In this document: piece by piece, positions 9,349 to 16,128 of the stretch
Layout: each line of letters opens with the position of its first letter
Numbering within the stretch: the first letter of the stretch is position 1
From: Candidatus Poribacteria bacterium
GTDB lineage: Bacteria; Poribacteria; WGA-4E; WGA-3G
Assembly: GCA_022819945.1 (NCBI GenBank)
Contig: JAJEGI010000134.1
Location: 1-54,523, forward strand
DNA: 54,523 nt
Direction: 5' to 3'
The notes under the pieces: generated by a model
Database searches by the model: none
What the model was told of the DNA's origin: nothing
What the model saw: the letters and a program-made list of their open reading frames with translations, nothing else
Made by a program: the position numbers and the translations under genes

Positions 9349-10638
9349 ATGGCAGGGAAACTCGCAATACACGGTGGCAAACGAACGATTCCTGATGGAC
9401 TGATTCAACCGTGGCCACAAGTTACTGAATCCGATAGAGACGCGATTGCCGAAGTCATCGCTTCCGAAAGAATTACCGAACAACAACGTATCCAATCCGA
9501 AGGGCTGGCAAACGAATGGGCAGAATACATGGGGGTTCGGTACTGTATCCCAGTTAACAGCGGCACCGCTGCGCTGCATCTCTGCGTCGCCGGGGTCGGC
9601 ATTGAACCGGGAGACGAGGTTATCATTCCCGCCTTCACTTTTTGGGCAACGGCAGCAGCGGTCCTCCATCACAACGGCATCCCCGTTTTCGTTGATATTG
9701 ACCCCGTGACTTACTGTATTGATCCAAACGCGATTGAGGCAAAGATTACCGAGCGAACGCGTGCGATTCTGCCGGTGCATATTCACGGTATGCCGGCTGA
9801 TATGGATCCGATTCTCGCCATTGCCAAGAAACACAATTTGAAAGTCATTGAGGACGTTGCACAGGCACACGGCGCACGCTATAAAGGTAAACTCTGCGGT
9901 TCATTTGGTGATGCGGCGGGATACAGCACACAGGCATCGAAAACGCTCAGCAGCGGTTGCCAAGGCGGTCTGTTCACGACAAATGACGAGCAAACTTACA
10001 AACGCGCGGCGTTGTTACAGTATTTCGGAGAGATCGTCGTGCCGGGACGCGAACGTGAGGAGCAGGAATACAACGCTTATGGACTCGGATGGATGTATCG
10101 CGGCGATATGTTCAGTCAGGCATTCATACGGAGTCAACTCAAACGGCTTGATGCGAACAACGCACTCCGCATCGAAAATTGTAACTATCTCACGATGCAC
10201 CTCAGCGAAATTGACGGCATCGAAACACCTTTCACGCCAGAAGGATGTGAACCGGTGTATTACAACTACGTCGTCGGTTTTAACCCAGAGGCGTTGGGGT
10301 TAGACATTCCCGCCAGAACCTTGCGTGAAAAGGTGCAAGCAGCACTCCGTGCAGAAGGTGTACCGACGGGACAGTGGCAGCGGCTACCCGTGCCATCTCA
10401 AGAGATCTTCCAGAACCGAGTCGGTTACGGCGCAGGCTGTCCGTGGCGATGCAATAATTCGACGGTCGAATACAAGACAGAAGACTATCCGAAAGCCGTT
10501 GAATTCATGGATTCTCACTGTTACGTCTTCGATGTCAACCCACCCAACGATTTCGAGTTAATGTGGCTGTACGTTGAAGCGTTCCACAAAGTGATGGATC
10601 AACTGGATGCGGTACTTGACGCACCAGAGACAGTGTAA
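9349..10638 (+). CDS. DegT/DnrJ/EryC1/StrS-family aminotransferase
   Basis: A 429-residue PLP-dependent sugar-aminotransferase-like protein. Visible features are VNSGTAALHLCVAGVGIEPGDEVI (residues about 65-88), PAFTFWATAAAV, LPVHIHGMPADMD, VIEDVAQAHGARYKG (PLP-binding Asp) and the predicted Schiff-base lysine in STQASKTLSSGCQGG (about 205-219). These proteins transaminate ketosugars or act in AHBA-like synthesis; the substrate here is unknown. It starts after AAGGAGCATACTC, a good SD. No sugar-nucleotide genes are adjacent, so the pathway cannot be assigned. Length is typical. Confidence 0.85.
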   Translation: MAGKLAIHGGKRTIPDGLIQPWPQVTESDRDAIAEVIASERITEQQRIQSEGLANEWAEYMGVRYCIPVNSGTAALHLCVAGVGIEPGDEVIIPAFTFWATAAAVLHHNGIPVFVDIDPVTYCIDPNAIEAKITERTRAILPVHIHGMPADMDPILAIAKKHNLKVIEDVAQAHGARYKGKLCGSFGDAAGYSTQASKTLSSGCQGGLFTTNDEQTYKRAALLQYFGEIVVPGREREEQEYNAYGLGWMYRGDMFSQAFIRSQLKRLDANNALRIENCNYLTMHLSEIDGIETPFTPEGCEPVYYNYVVGFNPEALGLDIPARTLREKVQAALRAEGVPTGQWQRLPVPSQEIFQNRVGYGAGCPWRCNNSTVEYKTEDYPKAVEFMDSHCYVFDVNPPNDFELMWLYVEAFHKVMDQLDAVLDAPETV

Positions 10639-10675
10639 ATTAAGTCTATTGTTTCCTTGAAATCAATAACATTTC

Positions 10676-11392
10676 ATGATACACTACAGAGATATAAGAC
10701 AGCGAGTCTACCTTGAAACAACTGTTATCAGTTATCTGGTAGGCAGGCAAAGCAGCGATGCAAGGTTAGCATCTTGGCAAGAGGCAAGTCGGCGGTTGTG
10801 GGAGGATTATGCGGATAGATTTGCGTTTGTGATTTCACCAATAGTTCTCGCCGAGGTAAGTCAGGGTAATCCAGAGGCAGCGCAGCGGCGGCTTAAGGTA
10901 TTATCGCATTTGACAGTATTGGAAGTTTTACCAGAGGCTAATATTCTAACACAAGAGTTGCTAGATACCGGCGCAGTACCGCAAAATTCTAGTCCGGACG
11001 CACAGCATATCGCTATTGCCACGGTCCATGGTGTGGAATACCTCGCATCGTGGAATCAGAAACATATTGTGAATGCTAACAGACGTGAGCATATCCAACA
11101 AGTTTGTCAAGAGGCAGGTTTTGAACCGATCACTATCTGCACACCTACAGAATTAATTAGGGAGTTTCAGATGAAAGAAGAAGATTTTGAAAACTACACA
11201 GATCCCATCCTTGAAGAATGTTACCGAATGAAAGAGGAGTTCGCCGCCCAATTCAGCTCTGTCGAAGAGCTCTCCGCGTATTTGCTAAAGGTTCAAGAAG
11301 AGTGTAAACGGAAGGGTATGAAAGTTGTTTCGTATTATGTGCCACCCGAGAAGCGTAAGCAGACAGAAGAATCAGGCGATGTTGAAAATTAG
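10676..11392 (+). CDS. PIN-domain (VapC-like) protein with fused C-terminal partner-like region
   Basis: A 238-residue protein in two parts. Residues about 9-160 form a PIN ribonuclease-like domain of the subgroup beginning with YLETTVISYL (first acidic residue Glu), with SPIVLAEV and the late acidic region SPDAQHIAIATVHGVEYLASWNQKHI. Residues 166-238 match in pattern the small protein usually encoded separately after such PIN genes (DPILEECYRMKEEFAAQF... KVVSYYVPPEK), a presumed antitoxin. The two are in one frame. An internal ATG at 11171 has an SD-like TAGGGAG 6 nt upstream, so a separate short product is possible. Toxin activity is inferred. It opens the defence island. Confidence 0.7.
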   Translation: MIHYRDIRQRVYLETTVISYLVGRQSSDARLASWQEASRRLWEDYADRFAFVISPIVLAEVSQGNPEAAQRRLKVLSHLTVLEVLPEANILTQELLDTGAVPQNSSPDAQHIAIATVHGVEYLASWNQKHIVNANRREHIQQVCQEAGFEPITICTPTELIREFQMKEEDFENYTDPILEECYRMKEEFAAQFSSVEELSAYLLKVQEECKRKGMKVVSYYVPPEKRKQTEESGDVEN

Positions 11393-11478
11393 AAGGAACA
11401 CTGCTACAAAGACTTCGGATGTGCAGACAGAATCCCGTTCCTATCCGCACCCATAGAGATAATGAAGACACTGTATAT

Positions 11479-13083
11479 ATGCCAACACTAAACTGGATCG
11501 GAAAAGAAGCCGTCATCAACCACCACGATGAGGTGCCGATACACACGCTCACGCACAACCCTGATCTCTCCTTAGGTACCGAGAACGAGCCGCTCGGCAC
11601 CGGTAATCTGCTTATTGAAGGCGATAATCTCATTGCCCTCAAAGCACTCCTACCTTATTATGCTGGTAGAGTCAAATGCATCTTCATTGATCCGCCTTAT
11701 AATACAGGCAACAAGGATTGGATGTATAACGACAATGTCAACAACCCAACTATCCAGAAATGGCTCGGAAAAACTGTCGGCAAACTCTCTGAAGATCTCT
11801 CCCGACATGATAAGTGGCTTTGCATGATGTACCCACGCCTCTGTCTTCTCCATCAACTCCTTCGAGAGGATGGTGTAATCTTCATATCAATTGATGATAA
11901 CGAACAACATCACTTGCGAATGCTGATGGACGAAATTTTTGGAGAGAATAATTTCATAGCTACATTCCTCTGGAAAAAAAAAGGCACATCGACTAATACT
12001 GAAGGTGCTACCGTAAGTCCTATTGCTGATTACCAAGTATGTTACCGAAAATCCTCTTTAGGATCAATTACTCCAAGAGTTACCTTGAGAGAAACCAGGA
12101 AATATCCACATCAAGATGAACAAGGAAATTACAGAATGGAGATAATTGAAAAGAAAAATACCGGAAGCTCTGAAAGAAAGACTATGCGCTTCCAAATTTT
12201 GGGACAGTACCCTCGTGAAGGGAAAAGATGGCAAATTGGTAAGGACACAGCACGAAAATTGGAGGCAAATAATCGTTTTATTATCCACAATGGCCTTGTT
12301 AAGAAAAAAATTTACGATTTTGAGGACAAGGATACTACTTCTGCTCATCCAACTTATTTACCTGAAAGTTGTGGTAGTAGTGAGAGTGCAGAAAAAGACC
12401 TTACTAATATATTAGGCGATAATGAATTTGAAACTTCTAAGCCTCTTGAATTGGTTTCATATCTACTTAAATTGTCAAGTAATTCAAACGACATCATTCT
12501 AGACTCCTTCGCTGGCAGTGGAACAACAGGTCACGCTGTATTAGAACAGAACCAAGAGGATGATGGCAACCGCCAATTTATTTTGGTGGAACTGGAACCG
12601 GAAATAGCCCGTAAAATTACGGCTGTTCGGCTTGAACGTGCCAGTGAAGGCTACACCTATGAACAGAAGGGTAGACTACAGCATGTATTCGGCACCGGCG
12701 GAACCTTCTCCTATTATCATGTCGGCGAAACCTTCTTAGAAAAACAGGAAATTCCGTTTAGTGAGATGGCACAGTTACTCTTTTTTAAGGAAACAGGGAC
12801 CCCGATGTCAGTAGATATCGCCTTATCCCTTGTAGAAGGAGATCAGCCCGCGTATAGTTCTTGCACCACCGATGAAAAACGTCAGCGCGCCTTTTTAGGC
12901 AGCGCGGACGGGGTTGGAGTCTACCTACTCAACAGTGACGATATCCTCACTGAAGACCTGATAAACCGCTTACCGCGGCATGATGGGATGAAGATTATCC
13001 ATTGCGGCGGCACGCGGCTCACCGAAGCCACTTTAAAGCAGCTGGGTATCACCTTTCGCCAAATGCCTTACAATCTCGTGTAG
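11479..13083 (+). CDS. Type III restriction-modification methyltransferase (Mod)
   Basis: A 534-residue beta-class DNA amino-methyltransferase. The catalytic DPPY motif is in FIDPPYNTGNKDW (residues about 70-82) and the SAM-binding FxGxG motif in LDSFAGSGTTGHAVLEQN (about 342-359). The order DPPY before FxGxG is typical of Mod. The region between, around residues 165-320, is the presumed target-recognition domain; it is more AT-rich than the rest and contains an A9 run. I chose the ATG at 11479 (MPTLNWIGKEAV), since the 20 upstream residues look non-conserved. The partner Res is 3 kb downstream, with two other genes and a MITE between, which is unusual. Confidence 0.88.
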   Translation: MPTLNWIGKEAVINHHDEVPIHTLTHNPDLSLGTENEPLGTGNLLIEGDNLIALKALLPYYAGRVKCIFIDPPYNTGNKDWMYNDNVNNPTIQKWLGKTVGKLSEDLSRHDKWLCMMYPRLCLLHQLLREDGVIFISIDDNEQHHLRMLMDEIFGENNFIATFLWKKKGTSTNTEGATVSPIADYQVCYRKSSLGSITPRVTLRETRKYPHQDEQGNYRMEIIEKKNTGSSERKTMRFQILGQYPREGKRWQIGKDTARKLEANNRFIIHNGLVKKKIYDFEDKDTTSAHPTYLPESCGSSESAEKDLTNILGDNEFETSKPLELVSYLLKLSSNSNDIILDSFAGSGTTGHAVLEQNQEDDGNRQFILVELEPEIARKITAVRLERASEGYTYEQKGRLQHVFGTGGTFSYYHVGETFLEKQEIPFSEMAQLLFFKETGTPMSVDIALSLVEGDQPAYSSCTTDEKRQRAFLGSADGVGVYLLNSDDILTEDLINRLPRHDGMKIIHCGGTRLTEATLKQLGITFRQMPYNLV

Positions 13084-13097
13084 GGGCGTACGGTAGT

Positions 13098-13114
13098 AGG
13101 CACACGTCGTGTGC
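13098..13114. repeat. Perfect palindrome after mod
   Basis: GGCACACGTCGTGTGCC is a perfect hairpin 15 nt after the mod stop, within a REP-like stretch beginning TAGGGGCGTACGG. It may attenuate or end mod transcription; there is no T-run, so a terminator role is uncertain. Confidence 0.5.
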
Positions 13115-13132
13115 CGTCACGTATGCAGCGTA

Positions 13133-13262
13133 CAGAGCCATTCAATTTTAAGAAATTATTGGGTTTCACATCTTTTTTCAAGGATCCGGTTCGGTTAGGA
13201 AACCGAACCTACCGGGCCTGGGGTGAAGATTCGATCAAGAAATGGACAATTGAATGCCTCTG
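13133..13262 (+). mobile_element. MITE-like element, copy 2 (intact, with 10-bp target duplication)
   Basis: A 130-bp non-coding element with terminal inverted repeats: left CAGAGCCATTCAATT, right AATTGAATGCCTCTG (14 of 15 match). It is flanked by perfect 10-bp direct repeats ATGCAGCGTA at 13123-13132 and 13263-13272, evidence of transposition. The interior contains a hairpin GGTTCGGTTAGGAAACCGAACC. Related copies are at 5525, 45765 and 45982. It lies between mod and the ATPase gene, and the -10 box of the next promoter begins 43 nt after its end. The mobilising transposase is not in the window. Confidence 0.9.
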
Positions 13263-13281
13263 ATGCAGCGTATGATTCCTT

Positions 13282-13310
13282 TTGACAAATTCCTTTAGAC
13301 AGCGTATACT
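13282..13310 (+). promoter_or_regulatory. Sigma70-like promoter upstream of the ATPase gene
   Basis: TTGACA (13282-13287) and TATACT (13305-13310) with a 17-nt spacer point toward the ATPase-nuclease-res genes. An additional TATAAT at 13315 could serve as an alternative -10. The leader before the ATG at 13442 is about 125 nt and contains a 32-bp sequence (13357-13389) also found inside MITE copies 3 and 4. Confidence 0.75.
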
Positions 13311-13356
13311 ATCCTATAATCCGTTCCTCCGATTACGGCGGCAGTTTCCTCGTAGC

Positions 13357-13389
13357 ATGATGCACGTCGCATCTGGGCGAGTACGCCGC
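13357..13389. repeat. Short dispersed repeat (TGCACGTCGCAT...TACGCCGCA)
   Basis: This 32-33-bp sequence recurs, nearly identical, inside the loop of the MITE hairpin at 45834 and 46050, but is absent from MITE copies 1 and 2. Here it stands alone in the ATPase leader. It appears to be an independent small repeat that has been incorporated into some MITE copies. Confidence 0.6.
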
Positions 13390-13441
13390 AAAACTTTTAG
13401 TTTGTGCATTTACACAAAGGTTTCGGGTTAGGAGAAATCTT

Positions 13442-15082
13442 ATGCTTCATGCATTAGAATTAGAAAATTTCAAAGCGTTTGGTAAACGGGCACGCATCCC
13501 CTTTGCCCCGATCACACTCATTTTCGGCGAAAATAGCGCAGGAAAAAGCACAATCCTGCAGGCACTTAACCTGCTCAAACAGACGCTGGAAAGCCGGGAC
13601 ACCGGGACTTTGCTGCTTCCCCGAACCGAAAATGATATTGTCGATCTCGGCAGCTTTCAGGAAATGCTTTTTGACCATGACCTGAAGCGGACGCTCTCAA
13701 TTCGTGTTGAAACTACGATAGATATAAGATATGCGCTTCGACCATCATTCAGCGAAGACAAAATAGCCATTGAATTTAGCTTCAAACGTTCACCCTTTGA
13801 CCAAGAAGTTCTTTTAGATCGCATTGGGATTTACCATGGAAAATCCGCTAAATGTATCGCTAAATTTCAGCCATTAAGTACGACTGAAGAACCTGAGGAA
13901 TTTTGGACGAGAATGGGGTTTTCTACTCCTCTACTGTATAAGATACATCATGATTCGCCTTTGCCCTCGAAATTGTCTGCGATAGAGTGTGTTTGGTTAA
14001 CAAAAGAATCGGAGTACTGGAAATCAGAATTTGAGTGGTGTAAAGAGAATCGGGAGGAAATACGTAACCAACTTGAGGATCGAAAGTCGCATTTAGAGGG
14101 GGAATTACTTCAGCGCGAAACGGATAAAGAAAAAGAGAACGATGGAGGGATCATGTGGTATCACAGAGAAATTAATTCATCAAAGGCTGCCCTTGAATTT
14201 CTCTCATCAGATTTTGATTTGGAAACCTATATTTCCACGAGATGTGCGGAAGAGATGAACACGGTTCTGGAGTTGGAAGGTCCTCTTCCGGTTCGGAGCA
14301 TATCTGACGAAAGCGGTTCTTTCATAGAAAAGTCTTACTCACTATCGTACGCGGGATCTAATGGTATAAAAGTGTTTCACATTGCTGAACTCGCTACGGC
14401 AGCAGGCCAGGCATTGGAGCGAACTTTAGAAGATCTTTTTCCGATTAGTCCTTTTCGAAAACCCCCCCAAAGATGGTACATTTTTAGAGGAACCAGCCCT
14501 CAGGATGTCGGATATCAGGGGGATTTGCTCCCGGACTTACTCCTCCGTCGGCCTGAACTGGTTGATGAAACGAATGAATGGCTCAAACGACTTGAAATCG
14601 ACTATGAACTTGAAGTAAAACCGATAGGGACCGATTCAGGGGATTTTTTTGAAGTGAGACTCATGGATACGCGTCGAAAAGAACGCGTAAGTGTAGCACT
14701 GCCAGATGTCGGTTTCGGTATCAGTCAACTCCTTCCGTTCATTGTCCAGAGTTTGGTGGCAGAGGAACAAATTATCTCTATTGAACAGCCCGAAGTTCAT
14801 GTGCATCCGAAGTTGCAAGCAGATCTCGGTGATCTCTTAGCGGCAGCCATCAAAGAACCTCGCCAGAACCGATTCATCATTGAAACGCACAGTGAGCATC
14901 TGATCTTACGCCTGCAACGCTTAGTCCGTAAACAGCAGCTTAAGCCGGAAGATGTATCTGTTATATACGTCAGTCGTGGACCTGAGGGAGCAAAAGCCGA
15001 ACGTTTACATCTTGACGAAGACGGTGACTTTATTGATGAATGGCCCAACGGGTTCTTCTTGGAACGCCTTCGGGAATTGTGA
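13442..15082 (+). CDS. AAA/ABC-type ATPase of the DUF3696 kind
   Basis: A 546-residue SMC/RecF-like ATPase. The Walker A is FGENSAGKSTILQAL (residues about 30-44), the signature-like region DVGFGISQLLPFIVQSL (about 422-438) and the Walker B ISIEQPEVHVHP (about 444-455), followed by a switch-type ETHSEHLILRLQR. The C-terminus (LDEDGDFIDEWPNGFF) is typical of DUF3696 proteins. The middle, around residues 190-260, is rich in Glu, Lys and Arg and probably coiled coil. Such ATPases occur in many anti-phage modules with nuclease partners. The next gene starts 20 nt after the stop, with a strong SD, so the two form a unit. It starts at an ATG after TTAGGAGAAATCTT. Confidence 0.85.
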   Translation: MLHALELENFKAFGKRARIPFAPITLIFGENSAGKSTILQALNLLKQTLESRDTGTLLLPRTENDIVDLGSFQEMLFDHDLKRTLSIRVETTIDIRYALRPSFSEDKIAIEFSFKRSPFDQEVLLDRIGIYHGKSAKCIAKFQPLSTTEEPEEFWTRMGFSTPLLYKIHHDSPLPSKLSAIECVWLTKESEYWKSEFEWCKENREEIRNQLEDRKSHLEGELLQRETDKEKENDGGIMWYHREINSSKAALEFLSSDFDLETYISTRCAEEMNTVLELEGPLPVRSISDESGSFIEKSYSLSYAGSNGIKVFHIAELATAAGQALERTLEDLFPISPFRKPPQRWYIFRGTSPQDVGYQGDLLPDLLLRRPELVDETNEWLKRLEIDYELEVKPIGTDSGDFFEVRLMDTRRKERVSVALPDVGFGISQLLPFIVQSLVAEEQIISIEQPEVHVHPKLQADLGDLLAAAIKEPRQNRFIIETHSEHLILRLQRLVRKQQLKPEDVSVIYVSRGPEGAKAERLHLDEDGDFIDEWPNGFFLERLREL

Positions 15083-15102
15083 TAACAGAAGGAGTTAAGT
15101 TA

Positions 15103-16110
15103 ATGCTAATGAGTGCAGTACTTGATCCTTCTGCGTTTGATGTAGAGGATTTTGATGAACTTTATACGATTCAGGTGGAGGATTTCTTGCGAGGAATTTG
15201 GAGAAATGGCGTCCTGATTGTCGATTCAAAAAGAAAATTGCAAGAGGAACTCTTTGAAAAAGCTAAATCTTTTCCGGGGACCGGTAAATGGGAGCGGTTG
15301 CGAATTTTACTGACCGACCTCCTAAAAGAGAAATCAAAACGAGTTGCTGTGCGTCTTGTTTCACTAAGTAATGCATCATCGGTGGATATTTTAGATTTAA
15401 CGCGTCATCTAAAAGTACACACTGAAGCTGATATCTTGATTGTTGGAGACAAAGACTTTGAAGAACTAAGGTTTACCCCAGAATACAATAGTCACATTTT
15501 CCCTTTATCCAAATACCGAGACAGCGATTTTGAAAAAGAGCGTCAGAGGTATTATGATGGATTGGAACCAATAGATACACTCTTAGAATCAGATGTGAAG
15601 GATGTCGTCAGCCGTTCAGTCCGTTTCTCAAAATGGTTGCGGTTTTACGATGCGTATATTGGATCAGGAGACAATACCAGCCATTTCCGGAAAGGTATTG
15701 AATATATTTTGGATCTCTGGCGTGAACAGGGTTTCTTTGCAACCGAACCAGACATTGGAAGTGTGGAGATATTTACCTGTGGCGCTGAGCAGATTCGGGA
15801 CGATGAGACAGATTCTGCCAAAGAAAGTAAATTGGAGCGGAATCAGGAAAAACACCAAAAAGTTGTGCGAGAACTCGTAGAGCCATTAAGTGACAACTTT
15901 CCTTGGCCAATAAAGTTGTCTGTGAAAGACGATCCCGATGGCATCTTTCATGCAAGGTATTTGGAAACGCAGCACGCTATTATCCGAATTGATCGGGGTT
16001 TTGATCTCTTTAATCAAGACAATGAATTTCGGCGCAACTTTTTTACGCTGAATATGGCAGAGAGTTCGCACTTAAGAGAATGTCGCGAGTTACCAGACGC
16101 AGACTTATAA
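15103..16110 (+). CDS. Putative nuclease partner of the ATPase (MIT_C/PLD-like C-terminus)
   Basis: A 335-residue protein from the ATG at 15103, chosen because AGAAGGAG lies 9 nt upstream; the frame is open back to 15040 inside the ATPase gene. The N-terminal half (SAVLDPSAFDVEDF... ADILIVGDKDFEEL) has the look of a PIN- or Toprim-like alpha/beta fold with scattered acidic residues. The C-terminal part (FHARYLETQHAIIRIDRGFDLF) resembles the end of MIT_C/phospholipase-D-like domains. Both resemblances are tentative. It is co-directional with the ATPase (20-nt gap) and res (18-nt gap). A nuclease role is inferred from context and these motifs only. Confidence 0.55.
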   Translation: MLMSAVLDPSAFDVEDFDELYTIQVEDFLRGIWRNGVLIVDSKRKLQEELFEKAKSFPGTGKWERLRILLTDLLKEKSKRVAVRLVSLSNASSVDILDLTRHLKVHTEADILIVGDKDFEELRFTPEYNSHIFPLSKYRDSDFEKERQRYYDGLEPIDTLLESDVKDVVSRSVRFSKWLRFYDAYIGSGDNTSHFRKGIEYILDLWREQGFFATEPDIGSVEIFTCGAEQIRDDETDSAKESKLERNQEKHQKVVRELVEPLSDNFPWPIKLSVKDDPDGIFHARYLETQHAIIRIDRGFDLFNQDNEFRRNFFTLNMAESSHLRECRELPDADL

Positions 16111-16128
16111 CATTGGAAGGCAGAGAAG

